From JAJDFU01 sp964641965 (lineage in GTDB: Bacteria > Bacteroidota > Bacteroidia > Chitinophagales > Saprospiraceae): 64,000 nucleotides of DNA. Below are positions 9,335 through 19,399 of this stretch, piece after piece. Every line of letters begins with the position of its first letter. Position 1 is the first letter of the stretch. Made by a program: the position numbers and the translations under genes. The notes under the pieces were generated by a model, which made no database searches, had not been told where the DNA came from, and saw only the letters and a list, made by a program, of their open reading frames with translations. The DNA lies in contig CAZXLD010000022.1 of the NCBI GenBank assembly GCA_964641965.1, positions 1-64,000 on the forward strand, read 5' to 3'.

Positions 9335-10465
9335 TTATAAAGTGAGAATGTTTAATAAGCGTAGTGCATTCTTATGATCATCCAGTTGAGGAAATAGATA
9401 GCTGGAGCGCTTCGCTTTATCGACCTGGGTAAAGGGATTTTTCCACAATTTTTGTACGTATTGCATTAATTCCTGCGCACTGGAATAAACAGTGACCAAT
9501 TCTTCCATCCCGGTACCGCTTACAACCATAGGGTTCGACAAGACAAACCGACCAGTGAATAGCGCATTCAATAGTTTTATCTTAAAGCCATCTGCCTGGT
9601 TGGAATGGAGCACATGCAGGTGTGCATCTTGTTGGAGGTTTTCCATTTGGACTGCATCAGGATTAATGTGGAGTTGCACATTCGGGAACTTTTCTAAGGA
9701 TCTTAAAAGCTCCGGACTGGGATCCTTACCGGCTATGACAAAGGGGATTTTTAGCTTGGAGAATACTTCTTTAGCTAAAAAGAGCGCTGCTTGAGCATTG
9801 TCGGAAACAGCCAACTTGCCATGGAATAGTGCAAATTGGCCTTTACCCAACTGGCCATTGATCGCCCGATGACCGTGGAAGGGAGGGAGGAATTGTACGT
9901 TGGTTTGGGGATACTGTTTGGAAAAGTAGTGGACATCAGATCTTGATATGCCCAAAATGGTACTGGAACATGGAATAATGCGTCGCTCAAAGGCTTTTAG
10001 CTTGCGACTCTCTACTTGTAGAAAACTCCTACGTAACCAGCTTTTCTCTTGCCGGGCTAAATTGGCATAGTATTTCCATTCAATATTATGCATTCGGATC
10101 ACTTTGGTCCGAGAGGCCAATGCCGGATGGCCAAAGAAGCCACAGCTGTGCAGGCCTTCAGCCAGTATTGGAAAAGGATCAGAACCAAGGCGTTCCAATA
10201 AAAGAGGTGACTTTCGGGTGGCTACTATAAATGGGTCTTTGGCAAATATGTAACGGATGGATTTGGGCCTGGGATAATAGTATACTTTTTCACACATGGA
10301 CTCCAGACGGGGCGTTGGGGGCCTGTTTCCATATAGAAAGACATGCAGATGAACTCCAACTCCCAGGTCAGCTAAAGCTTTAACCCGATAGAAGATATCT
10401 ATTACACCTCCATAGTCGGGCGGATCGGGGTTGTCCAAAGAAATTAGATGAAGTTTGGATATCAT
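9335..10465 (-). CDS. Glycosyltransferase (GT-B fold, group 1-like)
   Basis: This 376-residue protein has the layout of a GT-B glycosyltransferase. The N-terminal half includes a glycine-rich segment (PDYGGVIDIFYRVKAL, residues ~15-30) typical of sugar-nucleotide transferases. The C-terminal half carries FALFHGKLAVSDN and a late acidic segment (ADGFKIKLLNALFTGRFV) of the kind that contacts the nucleotide sugar. Acceptor and donor are unknown; surface polysaccharide or glycan synthesis is likely. It overlaps the preceding glycosyltransferase by four bases (10462-10465), so the two are co-translated and probably act in the same pathway. Confidence 0.82.
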   Translation of the reverse strand: MISKLHLISLDNPDPPDYGGVIDIFYRVKALADLGVGVHLHVFLYGNRPPTPRLESMCEKVYYYPRPKSIRYIFAKDPFIVATRKSPLLLERLGSDPFPILAEGLHSCGFFGHPALASRTKVIRMHNIEWKYYANLARQEKSWLRRSFLQVESRKLKAFERRIIPCSSTILGISRSDVHYFSKQYPQTNVQFLPPFHGHRAINGQLGKGQFALFHGKLAVSDNAQAALFLAKEVFSKLKIPFVIAGKDPSPELLRSLEKFPNVQLHINPDAVQMENLQQDAHLHVLHSNQADGFKIKLLNALFTGRFVLSNPMVVSGTGMEELVTVYSSAQELMQYVQKLWKNPFTQVDKAKRSSYLFPQLDDHKNALRLLNILTL

Positions 10466-11586
10466 GCTTGCCCTTTATTTAAAGGCGACAGCGGAAATAA
10501 ATCCTGGTACAACTGTAATAATTTGATTTCCTCTTTTTCCCAGCAAAGGTCTTTTCGGGCATGGTAGCATTTGTCTATCAAATGTTCCAATTGTCGTGGA
10601 TGATTCAGTAAGGTATTGATTTGTTGTGCTATGGCTTTAGGGTCCAGGGATGGTACCAGCACCAGGCAACCGTATTTTTGGTGTAGGTCGCGATATTCCG
10701 GAAAGTCAGGGTTCAATGCTGGCAGGCCAGCCTGGATGTAATCGAAAGTTTTATTGGCTAGCGATAAATAGTAACTCAATCCCTTCTGGTGGAGCAGGTT
10801 CAGACCCAGTGTAGCCTGGGCGGTTATGGCAGGTAGGTTTTCCGGCCGTACATAGCCCAAAAACTTGACTTTTTCCTGAAGGTCTTGCTCGACTACTCTT
10901 GCTCGGAGGCTTGCTGACAGACCTCCTTCTCCAGCCAGCCAGAGTTGGGCATGTTCGATCTGTTGCATTGCTTCAATAGATTCCTCTAAACCCCTGCCTT
11001 CGTTTAAAGCACCTTGATACAAAATGACAGGGGGAGAATGCTTAGCTGAAATAGGGGTTTTGCTTCTGGAATAAGGCAAATTGCGAATGGATTCAAAAAA
11101 TAAGTCGTATCGGTTGGTTAGTTCCCTTGCCAGCTGAGGGCCTACCGTATAGGCTTTGCGAACATAGGGTAAGAGTAGCTGTGCCAAAATTTCCCAAGCT
11201 TTTTTGATCGCTGGCCGGTCGACTACCTCCGGTACTTCCGAAAAGTATTCATGCGCATCGTACAGCAAAAGCTTCCCTTTTAATCGGCTAGCCAGTACGC
11301 CAGGGAGCAGGGTATCCAAATCTACACTGCATAAGCCATCAAAGGGTTGCCTAATCAGGTAAAACAACAATCGAATATTAAATTCCAGATAGAATAATTT
11401 CCCTTTTTCCGAATAGCAGGCTAATCGTACTTGGTTGAACGGGTGGTCCGATAGGGGAAGAGATGCTTTTTTTTGCCTTCCAACCAGTATTACGTCATAG
11501 CCTGCCCTGGAAAGCGTGGTGCAAATCCGGATCATGCGTTGATCGTAATTCAGGTCATTCGTTACAGTAAAAATCAACCTTTTCAT
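10462..11586 (-). CDS. Glycosyltransferase family 4-like protein
   Basis: A 374-residue GT-B-type glycosyltransferase. The start VTNDLNYDQRMIRICTTLS is typical of Bacteroidota GT4 enzymes. A middle strand (VILYQGALNEGRGLEESIEA) opens the C-terminal Rossmann domain, and KTFDYIQAGLPALNPDFPEY forms the donor-binding region. It starts 30 bp after the recQ stop and overlaps the next glycosyltransferase by four bases. Probable role: transfer of a sugar during cell-surface glycan assembly. No flippase, polymerase or further transferases are nearby, so the end product cannot be assigned. Confidence 0.85.
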   Translation of the reverse strand: MKRLIFTVTNDLNYDQRMIRICTTLSRAGYDVILVGRQKKASLPLSDHPFNQVRLACYSEKGKLFYLEFNIRLLFYLIRQPFDGLCSVDLDTLLPGVLASRLKGKLLLYDAHEYFSEVPEVVDRPAIKKAWEILAQLLLPYVRKAYTVGPQLARELTNRYDLFFESIRNLPYSRSKTPISAKHSPPVILYQGALNEGRGLEESIEAMQQIEHAQLWLAGEGGLSASLRARVVEQDLQEKVKFLGYVRPENLPAITAQATLGLNLLHQKGLSYYLSLANKTFDYIQAGLPALNPDFPEYRDLHQKYGCLVLVPSLDPKAIAQQINTLLNHPRQLEHLIDKCYHARKDLCWEKEEIKLLQLYQDLFPLSPLNKGQA

Positions 11587-11616
11587 AGGATAGGGTAGGG
11601 CCTTTGTAGAACGGGT

Positions 11617-13533
11617 TTACCGATCGGAACCGGATACCCATTCCAGTAAGTTGTTGCGGCGAACGATTTGCTTAGTTTCCAAAAGGTGCTCAATCACTTC
11701 AAGCGTTTGCTGATGTTCTTCTTCGGGGAAATGGGACAGTAGGGCCTGTACAGGCATTTTGGAAGGATCCAGAAAACCACGTACCTGCTCAGCAATTGAT
11801 TTGGCCCGACGGTTATTTAGTTTAGGCACTTGCTGTTCCAGGCACCAATCGCATTGCCCGCAGTTGGAATGGGTGGCTTCCCCAAAGTAGGTTAACAAAA
11901 AGCGAGGCCGACACTGTTTGCCTTCTGCATAAGCAATGGCTTGACTCAAACGAGATTCCTGGCGCTGCTTTTGTTCCTTGTATTTTTTTTGGTCTAATGA
12001 AAAATGATCTGCCTGAATTCGCTCCTTCAGAAACAAGAGTTGTGGTTTGTCTTTTTGGGGGATGTAATCAATGATCCGGTCTCGGTGCATAATGGTAAAG
12101 GCGTGTTGGAGTTCTGCGCTTTTGAGCTGTAGAAAGTTGGCCAATTGGCCTTCTCGCAACTTGATCTGTTGCTGAAATGCACCTTGGTAGGTTCTGAGAA
12201 TGGTTTTAAGGATCCGCTCCAGCTTGGGGTGACGCAATTGATAATCGTATAAACTATCCTTGTTGACCAATATTTGCAGGCGCGCGGGTTGGAAAACGGC
12301 ATCGGTGAGATGTATCCAGCCTTCTTTCTGCAGTAGGCTAAGGGTGTGGAAGGTCTGATTCATCGGTAGGTTGAACCGTCGGCAAAAATCGGTAAGGTCG
12401 AAATCGAAGACAGTTCCTGCCGGACTACCAGCCGCTAATTGAAAATAATTGCACAACGCTCGGTAAACTTGTTGGATTTGTTTTGGAGTGGGAAAGGCAG
12501 CTTCCAACTGAGCTTCCATTTTGATCCGATCCGCCGCCTGATAGAGTAAAATGGCAAATGCTTTTTGCCCATCCCGGCCTGCTCGTCCCGCCTCTTGAAA
12601 ATAGGCTTCCAAGCTATCTGGAAGGTCCATATGTACTACGACTCGTACATTGGATTTGTCAATGCCCATGCCAAAGGCATTAGTGGCTACCATAACCCGG
12701 GTTTTGCCCGACATCCATGCCGCCTGCCGCTTATCCTTCTCCAGCGGTTCTACACCGGCATGGTAATAAGAAGCGGAAATTTGATTTTGACGGAGAAGGT
12801 TGGCGATTTCCCGGGTGCGCCTTCTATTCCGAGTATACACCACGCCGCTTCCTTCTGTTTTGTGAAGAATGTCCAATAGCTTATCCGTTTTGGACTCGGT
12901 TTGGCGGACCACATAGGCCAGGTTAGACCTTTCAAAGCTTTTACGGAGCACGTTGGAGCTCGTAAATATCAATTTATCCTGAATATCCTGGACAACTTCC
13001 GGGGTGGCGGTTGCGGTAAGGGCCAACACAGGAACTCCGGGCAAAAATTGGCGAATGGTAGCTATATCGAGGTAGGAAGGACGAAAATCATAACCCCATT
13101 GAGAAATACAATGTGCCTCATCGACGGCAATCAGATTTACCTGCATACGCTTAATCCGTTCTTGGACCAGTTCCGTTTTTAAGCGTTCGGGCGATAAGTA
13201 CAGCAATTTCGTGTTGCCATAAGCGGCATTTTCGAGTTGGCGATCCAATTCTTGATAGGGCATAGCCGAATGTAGGGCAGCCGCTGCTATACCGCGTTCT
13301 TTCAACTGATTTACCTGGTCATTCATAAGCGCAATGAGGGGAGAAACAACCAGGCAAACACCCTCTTTTAACAAAGCCGGGATCTGGTAACAAATGGATT
13401 TCCCTCCCCCTGTTGGCAACAAGGCCAGGGTGTCATTCCCGTCAAGAACGGAATCAATAATTTCCTGCTGGAGGGGTCGAAAAGAGTTATGGCCCCAATG
13501 TAAGCGGAGCAGGTCAAGCGCTGTGGTTGACAT
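11617..13533 (-). CDS. recQ: ATP-dependent DNA helicase RecQ
   Basis: RecQ unwinds DNA 3'-5' during recombination and replication-fork repair. The 638-residue protein has the Q-motif/Walker A region (LLPTGGGKS, ~residue 40), the DEAH box with the RecQ-specific extension (VDEAHCISQWGYDFRPSYL, ~136-155), and helicase motif VI (QEAGRAGRDG). The RQC zinc cluster supplies cysteines in CRPRFLLTYFGE...CGQCDWC (~538-567). The C-terminus is short and shows no clear HRDC domain, as in compact RecQ forms. An in-frame upstream ATG at 13581 would add 16 residues; I prefer 13533 because the family begins near the following STTALDLL segment. Confidence 0.94.
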   Translation of the reverse strand: MSTTALDLLRLHWGHNSFRPLQQEIIDSVLDGNDTLALLPTGGGKSICYQIPALLKEGVCLVVSPLIALMNDQVNQLKERGIAAAALHSAMPYQELDRQLENAAYGNTKLLYLSPERLKTELVQERIKRMQVNLIAVDEAHCISQWGYDFRPSYLDIATIRQFLPGVPVLALTATATPEVVQDIQDKLIFTSSNVLRKSFERSNLAYVVRQTESKTDKLLDILHKTEGSGVVYTRNRRRTREIANLLRQNQISASYYHAGVEPLEKDKRQAAWMSGKTRVMVATNAFGMGIDKSNVRVVVHMDLPDSLEAYFQEAGRAGRDGQKAFAILLYQAADRIKMEAQLEAAFPTPKQIQQVYRALCNYFQLAAGSPAGTVFDFDLTDFCRRFNLPMNQTFHTLSLLQKEGWIHLTDAVFQPARLQILVNKDSLYDYQLRHPKLERILKTILRTYQGAFQQQIKLREGQLANFLQLKSAELQHAFTIMHRDRIIDYIPQKDKPQLLFLKERIQADHFSLDQKKYKEQKQRQESRLSQAIAYAEGKQCRPRFLLTYFGEATHSNCGQCDWCLEQQVPKLNNRRAKSIAEQVRGFLDPSKMPVQALLSHFPEEEHQQTLEVIEHLLETKQIVRRNNLLEWVSGSDR

Positions 13534-13560
13534 AGACCGCAAAAATATCCCAAATGCCGG

Positions 13561-13591
13561 AAAATAGAAACGGCATCCCAAAGGATGCCGC
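13561..13591 (-). terminator. leuB: Intrinsic terminator after leuB
   Basis: CGGCATCC (13571-13578) pairs with GGATGCCG (13583-13590) around a 4-nt loop. On the minus strand the stem is followed by a T-rich stretch. It separates leuB from recQ. Confidence 0.75.
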
Positions 13592-13634
13592 TTCTCACCA
13601 ACTCAAATCGCAATATTTCGAACAGTAGAATGCC

Positions 13635-14756
13635 TTAAATTATGGTGGATACCCGGTCGGAAATATTTTCCGGTTGCAGGCTGATCCGTTCTTCGTCGTA
13701 TACCATGTGGGCAATCAGGTCACCCAGCTGGCTGCATGAGCATGGAATCTCCGGGCGCATATCCGGAGTGCCCAACCCCTTCTTCAACACTTCTTCCACG
13801 GCAAGGCGAACAATTTTACCCGCTTCTTCCATTCCCAGATCCGCCAACAGCATAGATGCAGAGAGAATGGAGCCAATCGGGTTAGCCATATCCTTACCTG
13901 CAGCCTGGGGCCAGGCTCCGTGCACCGGCTCAAACAAGGAGGTGGACAGACCTTTAGAAGCTGATGGCAACAGACCAAGCGAGCCGGTAAGAATGGCAGC
14001 TTCTTCACTTAGGAGATCTCCTATAAGATTGCTGGTAAGAATCACATCGAACTTACCTGGATCGAGGATCAATCCCATAGCCATCGTTTCCGCATGATAA
14101 TATTCAACCTCAACCTCCTGATATTCCTGTTGCAAATGCAGGACTACCTCTCTCCACAGCCTGGACGTTTCAAGCACATTTGCCTTATCTACCAGCGCTA
14201 ATTTTCTTTTTCTGGTTATGGCTTTTTCGTAAGCCAAGCGGGTTATGCGTTCAATCTCTTCTGAGGAATAGACACACTGGTCGTAAGCGGTATCTCTTCC
14301 TTCTGTTCTTCCCTTATCCCCGAAATAGATACCTCCGGTCAGCTCCCGGATAATTAAAAGGTCGACTCGCTTTGCCTGAAGGCGATCTTCCTTTAGCGGA
14401 GACAGGTGCGTTAGTTCGGAAAAAATCTTTACCGGTCTCAGGTTTGCGTACAATCCCAGCTCCTTGCGCAGGGCCAGCAAACCATCTTCCGGTCTGGGTT
14501 GCACGGAGGGGTTTTTCTCAAAATACAGATGTCCCGTGGCACCCAGCAGGATCGCATCCACTTCTTTACACAATTCTACGGTCGCCCTTGGCAATGGGTT
14601 ACCGGTTTCTTTCAAGGGGGCAGCGCCTATTTCTCCATACTTATATTCGAATGAATATCGGAATCTTTCTCCAATTGCATCCAACACTTTAATGGCTTGT
14701 TCAGTTACCTCAGGGCCTATGCCGTCCCCCGGGAGAATAGCCAAATGCTTTTGCAT
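13635..14756 (-). CDS. leuB: 3-isopropylmalate dehydrogenase LeuB
   Basis: LeuB oxidatively decarboxylates (2R,3S)-3-isopropylmalate with NAD+, the third step of leucine synthesis. The 373-residue protein has the family start (LPGDGIGPEVTEQAI), a substrate loop (LLIIRELTGGIYFG), the lysine in LALVDKANVLETS, and the metal/NAD region DVILTSNLIGDLLSEEAA followed by EPVHGAWP. It is followed by its own terminator, and the next upstream gene is divergent, so it is monocistronic here. No other leu gene is in the window; ilvE at 25.7 kb is the only other branched-chain amino acid synthesis gene seen. Confidence 0.96.
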   Translation of the reverse strand: MQKHLAILPGDGIGPEVTEQAIKVLDAIGERFRYSFEYKYGEIGAAPLKETGNPLPRATVELCKEVDAILLGATGHLYFEKNPSVQPRPEDGLLALRKELGLYANLRPVKIFSELTHLSPLKEDRLQAKRVDLLIIRELTGGIYFGDKGRTEGRDTAYDQCVYSSEEIERITRLAYEKAITRKRKLALVDKANVLETSRLWREVVLHLQQEYQEVEVEYYHAETMAMGLILDPGKFDVILTSNLIGDLLSEEAAILTGSLGLLPSASKGLSTSLFEPVHGAWPQAAGKDMANPIGSILSASMLLADLGMEEAGKIVRLAVEEVLKKGLGTPDMRPEIPCSCSQLGDLIAHMVYDEERISLQPENISDRVSTII

Positions 14757-14916
14757 ATCTTTCCCGTTCGATTTGAGTTATTGCGATTTCATCAATAAAA
14801 GTATTGGCGAGAGGTAGCCTTTGAAAACCATATTCCCAAATCGCCTACGGACTTAAAGATGGAGAAGCATGTAACAATGCTTTGATAGGTAGTTAGTTAG
14901 CGGAAATCTATTTACA

Positions 14917-16512
14917 ATGTCCAGTCAGAAGACAGATGCCCTTTTAGACCTGATCAACGCCTTGACCAAGGCTGAAAAACGCCATTTCCGGCTGTTTGCC
15001 AAGCGAAACCAGGCTTCAGATAACTTGTTGTTCCTCCAGCTATTTGATTTTCTGGATCGGTACAGCCAATATGATGAGGCGCAAATCTTAGCCAAAATAC
15101 CTGGAATAAAGAAGCGCCAATTGTCCAATCTCAAGGCTCATCTTTACCGACAATTGTTGACAAGCCTTCGATTGCTGAATACCCAACATTCCCAGGAGAT
15201 GCAAATCCGGGAGATGCTGGATTACGGACGGATCTTATATGATAAAGGCCTTTATCGACAAAGCCTGCAAATTCTGGATAAGGCAAAAAACAAAGCCTCA
15301 TGCGCCTACTTATATGGGTTGACCATGGAGATCCTGGAATTTGAGAAGCATATTGAGGCTCAATATGTCACCCACAGTAAAGAGGGACGTGCAGAACAAC
15401 TGACCCTGGAAACCGCACGCCTGGATGATATCCTGAAAAAGGTACATGGATATTCGAATCTTTCCTTGGAACTCTATAGCCTCTATCTCAAATCAGGCTA
15501 TGCCCGCAATGAAGCAGGTTATGCTAGAGTGAAGGAGTTTTTCTATGCCAGGCGTCCGAATTTTCAGTTTGAAGATTTAGATTTTATGGGGAAAGTGCAC
15601 TATTGTCAATCCCATATCTGGTACCATTTCATCCTGCAGGAGTTTCAATTGTGCTATCGGCATGCCTGGAGATGGGTGGATCTGTTTCATTCCAATCCCG
15701 AAGCTATCCAGCTGCATGCTTCCTTGTATTTAAAAGGGCTCCACAATTTGTTGAATTCCCTTTTCAATATGTGGTATTACGATCGATTCGTGGAAGTGCT
15801 ACAATGGCTGAAAGCTTTTCCCGAACGATACGATATGAGCAAGGAGCGAAATATCGAAGGCTTGCACACCTTTTATTTGTATTGGCACCAGATCAAGAAA
15901 CACTATCTGGAGGGCACTTATTCCGAAGGCTTGGTATTAGTCCCCGAACTGGAAGATATCATTCAGCAGAACCGATTCAATTGGGATGACCATCGGATTT
16001 TGGTTTTTTACTATCGGATAGCTTGCCTGTATTTCGGGAGTGGTGATTTTGATCGTTCTATTGATTACCTCAATCTGATCATTAACCAAAAAAGTCCGGA
16101 TTACCGCCAAGATATCCAAAGCTTCAGTCGGATTTTAAACCTAATAGCTCACTTCGAACTTGGTAACGCCAGATTAGTAGAATACCAAGCCAAATCCGTG
16201 TATCGCTTTTTAGCGAAAATGGAAGACTTGCAGGCTGTTCAACAAGAGATTTTCAGGTTTCTACAAAAGACCTTCCGTGTAAGGCCGGATGAATTGCAGC
16301 AGGAATTCATACAACTTAGAGACCGATTGAAAGAAATTGAACTTGATCCTTACGAAAGAAGGCCCTTCCTTTATCTGGACATTATATCCTGGCTGGATAG
16401 TAAGATTGAAAACAAGACCATTCAGGAAATTGTACAAGAAAAGTTTGCTCAACGCCGGGTTCGTCCGGAGTTTAGTACGGCTGAAAGAACCAATGAAGCC
16501 GATGAACGCTAG
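14917..16512 (+). CDS. Uncharacterised alpha-helical (TPR-like) protein
   Basis: This 531-residue soluble protein has no signal peptide or membrane segment. It is rich in leucine, tyrosine, phenylalanine and charged residues. The N-terminus (ALTKAEKRHFRLFAKR, ~residues 16-31) recurs at the start of a group of uncharacterised Bacteroidota proteins that I recognise only by pattern. Regular helical hairpins (YGRILYDKGLYRQSLQILDK; RIACLYFGSGDFDRSIDYL) look like degenerate tetratricopeptide repeats. No catalytic motif is visible, so a scaffold or protein-interaction role is possible. It is divergent from leuB and followed by about 375 bp without a gene. Confidence 0.85.
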   Translation: MSSQKTDALLDLINALTKAEKRHFRLFAKRNQASDNLLFLQLFDFLDRYSQYDEAQILAKIPGIKKRQLSNLKAHLYRQLLTSLRLLNTQHSQEMQIREMLDYGRILYDKGLYRQSLQILDKAKNKASCAYLYGLTMEILEFEKHIEAQYVTHSKEGRAEQLTLETARLDDILKKVHGYSNLSLELYSLYLKSGYARNEAGYARVKEFFYARRPNFQFEDLDFMGKVHYCQSHIWYHFILQEFQLCYRHAWRWVDLFHSNPEAIQLHASLYLKGLHNLLNSLFNMWYYDRFVEVLQWLKAFPERYDMSKERNIEGLHTFYLYWHQIKKHYLEGTYSEGLVLVPELEDIIQQNRFNWDDHRILVFYYRIACLYFGSGDFDRSIDYLNLIINQKSPDYRQDIQSFSRILNLIAHFELGNARLVEYQAKSVYRFLAKMEDLQAVQQEIFRFLQKTFRVRPDELQQEFIQLRDRLKEIELDPYERRPFLYLDIISWLDSKIENKTIQEIVQEKFAQRRVRPEFSTAERTNEADER

Positions 16513-16888
16513 CAGGGATGTGCTGGATGGGATGGGTGTTAAAGAAAGTGTGGATTTAGATGTGTAGCTACGGTATTTAGGAAAACCTGGCGAGCCAAGA
16601 GTTTGCCAATTAAAGCGATACAAGGGACTTTTACATTGGTCAATCAATGATACGTTATCCAGTATACCAGGAAATGTCCTTTTAGTCGGTGGAGGTCAGA
16701 TTTGCCAGCAATAGTTCGGCGAGAGATGTATGCTTCGTACAAACTCGTAATGAAGGAAGAATAAGGTCCTTACTCTAACAGCCTAGCATCTGTTGTTGAA
16801 AGTGTTGAAAGACCTGTTACAATCTTCGCATAATCGCATCCTGGTTAAAAAAAATCAGGTTTGCACTCATACCAATTTTCGTAAATCC
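16513..16888. other. Intergenic region, no gene seen
   Basis: The stretch between the helical protein and the DUF5686 protein shows no convincing reading frame, RNA gene or strong hairpin. It presumably contains the promoter of the downstream gene. A frame extending that gene upstream to a TTG at 16793 exists but gives no better start. Confidence 0.5.
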
Positions 16889-19387
16889 ATGTCCAACTAT
16901 TTGTCCCGTTTTTCCCTGTTTTTATTCCTTCTTTCGCTGTCCAGTATGGCTTTCCCTGTTTTTGGGCAGGTCAGGGGAAAAATCACTTCTCCTTCGGGAA
17001 GCCCATTAGCCTTTGCTACGGTGTATGCCAAGGGAACAACTCTTGGAACCACCAGTAACGAAGAAGGGAACTACAATCTCCAGCTGCCGTCGGGCAATTA
17101 CGAATTAGAGTTTCAATATTTGGGATACAGGCCGGAAGTTCGCCGGGTTGAAGTGGAGGGGCAGCCTATTCAGCTGGATATTGTGCTGCGAGAAGAAGCT
17201 TTAGACCTTCAGGAGGTGGTGGTACGCGCAGACGAAGAAGACCCTGCCTATCCGATTATCCGCAAGGCTATGGAGAAACGCAAGTATTACCGCGATCAGG
17301 TGGAAGCTTATGAGTGCGAAGTATATGTAAAGGGGAATATCAAGTTTCTAGACGCTCCGGAACGAATTTTTGGAGTGGAAGTAGGGGATCTAGGTGGATC
17401 CCTAGACTCGAATCGGCAAGGGATAGTTTATTTATCAGAATCCATCTCCCGCTTGCAATTTCAATTACCGGATCAGTTCAACGAGGAGATGCTCTCAAAT
17501 AAGGTGAGTGGTAATGACAATGGGTTTAGCTTTAACCGGGCCAGCCAAATGGATTTTAACTTATATGAGAGTTATGCTGACTTCGGCAGAAAAATCGTGA
17601 GTCCGATTGCAGGAAATGCATTCGGCTTTTACAAATACCGCCTGGTCGGGACGCTTTTGGGGGACGATGGACAACTCATCAACAAAATTGAGATCATTCC
17701 TAAACGGAGTGAGGATCCAGTCTACCGTGGATTCATTTACATTGCCGATGACTATTGGAATATCCAGCAGGCAGATCTTTTATTGACCAAAGGAGCCATG
17801 AAGATTGATGCCTTGGATTCACTTTCCATTCAGCAGGTGTATGTTCCAGTTGCAGAACCGGACGTTTGGCGGCTCTTTTCCCAGCATATGACTTTTAAGA
17901 TTGGAATTCTTGCTTTTAAGTTGCAAGGCGCATTCACCGGGGTGTATTCCAAATACGATCTTCAGCCTCAATTGGAGAAACAGGATTTCAGAGGGGAGGT
18001 GTTTCGTGTAGAAGAAGGTACCAACGAAATGCCAATGGAGTTTTGGGATACGATTCGGCCTATCCCCCTGACGCTGGAGGAAGAAGTTGATTACGTTCGC
18101 AAGGACAGTATACAAGAGGTTCGGGAATCTAAAGTGTATCTCGACTCCGTTGATCGCCGGAACAATCGTTTCCAATTTATTAATCTTTTGGGGGGATATG
18201 TTTACTCGAATTCCTACAATGATTGGTACTTGCAGATCAGTTCTCCGCTCACTACCCTCCAGTTTAATACCATTCAGGGATGGAACCTGGAAACAGAAGC
18301 CCTGTTTCAGAAAGATTTTGGAAAATACGAAACGCGTTCTGTCGAGGTTCGGGCAGGGCTGAATTACGGATTTTCTGATCGGCGGTTGCGGTGGTTCGGA
18401 TCTACAGCCTATCAATTCGACCAGATATACCGAACTCGATTGGAGGTGACCGGGGGAGTGGATGTGTTCCAATTTAATCGAGAGAATCCGATCAGCCCAA
18501 CCCTCAATTCGTTGTATTCGCTTTTCGGGCGACGGAACTTCATCCGGTTGTACGAGAAGAGCTTCGGAAAAGTTGCTTTTGTCAGAGAGATCTTTAATGG
18601 GGTGCGCTTATTTACGGATCTGGAATATGCACAGCGCAAGGCTTTAGTTAACCAAAGCGATTACAGTTTTGGCGATCAGGAACGAAAGCCCTACTCGTCG
18701 AATGATCCACAGGATCCTTTAAATTTCGATCCGGCCTTTCCTACCCACGAAGCTTTTATATGGAATGTTGCTCTGCGCATCCGAATTGGCCAGCGGTATA
18801 TCACCTATCCAAAACGACGCTTTTTGATCGGATCCAATTGGCCTGACATCTGGCTTATTTATCGCAAGGGTATTCTATTGGGAAATGCGGACATAGATTT
18901 TGATCAATTCTTAATCAGGTTGGAAGATCGAAATATTCCTACCGGGGCGGCGGGATATCTGCAGTTCCGGGCTGAAGGTGGACATTTTTTGAGGCGGGAG
19001 AACCTGTTTTTCATGGATTTTCAACATTTCAATGGGAACAAAACCCTATTTGGAAATCCCTCCCGTTACTTACGTTCCTTTTTATTGTTGCCTTATTACA
19101 CCAATTCTACATCCAATTATCATGTGCAAGCCTTTATGGAGCACCACTTTGAAGGTTATATCCTGGATAAGATTCCGGGAATCCGAAAGTTGGGTTGGAA
19201 AATGGTAGTAGGAGGAGGATTTCTATTTACGCCTGAGCAGCGCGATTATCTCGAGCTGCGGGTCGGTATTGAAAACATAGGCTGGAACATATTCCGCTTC
19301 CTGCGTATTGATGGAGCTTTTTCGAGAGATGTGTCCGGCAATTGGGACGGCGGGGTGCTACTTGGCTTGTCCTTACCAGGGGGGTAA
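16889..19387 (+). CDS. DUF5686 / carboxypeptidase-regulatory-like outer-membrane protein
   Basis: An 832-residue protein with a signal peptide ending near residue 26 (MAFPVFGQ). A carboxypeptidase-regulatory-like beta-sandwich follows (~27-110: GSPLAFATVYAKGTTLGTTS). The rest is a large DUF5686-type region predicted to form an outer-membrane beta-barrel, with many aromatic alternating strands and a final strand ending VLLGLSLPGG. The same N-terminal sandwich occurs in TonB-dependent receptors, but no plug domain is seen here. The family's function is unknown; it is widespread in Bacteroidota and presumed to sit in the outer membrane. I chose the ATG at 16889 because the signal peptide begins there. 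Confidence 0.9.
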   Translation: MSNYLSRFSLFLFLLSLSSMAFPVFGQVRGKITSPSGSPLAFATVYAKGTTLGTTSNEEGNYNLQLPSGNYELEFQYLGYRPEVRRVEVEGQPIQLDIVLREEALDLQEVVVRADEEDPAYPIIRKAMEKRKYYRDQVEAYECEVYVKGNIKFLDAPERIFGVEVGDLGGSLDSNRQGIVYLSESISRLQFQLPDQFNEEMLSNKVSGNDNGFSFNRASQMDFNLYESYADFGRKIVSPIAGNAFGFYKYRLVGTLLGDDGQLINKIEIIPKRSEDPVYRGFIYIADDYWNIQQADLLLTKGAMKIDALDSLSIQQVYVPVAEPDVWRLFSQHMTFKIGILAFKLQGAFTGVYSKYDLQPQLEKQDFRGEVFRVEEGTNEMPMEFWDTIRPIPLTLEEEVDYVRKDSIQEVRESKVYLDSVDRRNNRFQFINLLGGYVYSNSYNDWYLQISSPLTTLQFNTIQGWNLETEALFQKDFGKYETRSVEVRAGLNYGFSDRRLRWFGSTAYQFDQIYRTRLEVTGGVDVFQFNRENPISPTLNSLYSLFGRRNFIRLYEKSFGKVAFVREIFNGVRLFTDLEYAQRKALVNQSDYSFGDQERKPYSSNDPQDPLNFDPAFPTHEAFIWNVALRIRIGQRYITYPKRRFLIGSNWPDIWLIYRKGILLGNADIDFDQFLIRLEDRNIPTGAAGYLQFRAEGGHFLRRENLFFMDFQHFNGNKTLFGNPSRYLRSFLLLPYYTNSTSNYHVQAFMEHHFEGYILDKIPGIRKLGWKMVVGGGFLFTPEQRDYLELRVGIENIGWNIFRFLRIDGAFSRDVSGNWDGGVLLGLSLPGG

Positions 19388-19399
19388 ATGGTTAATTTT

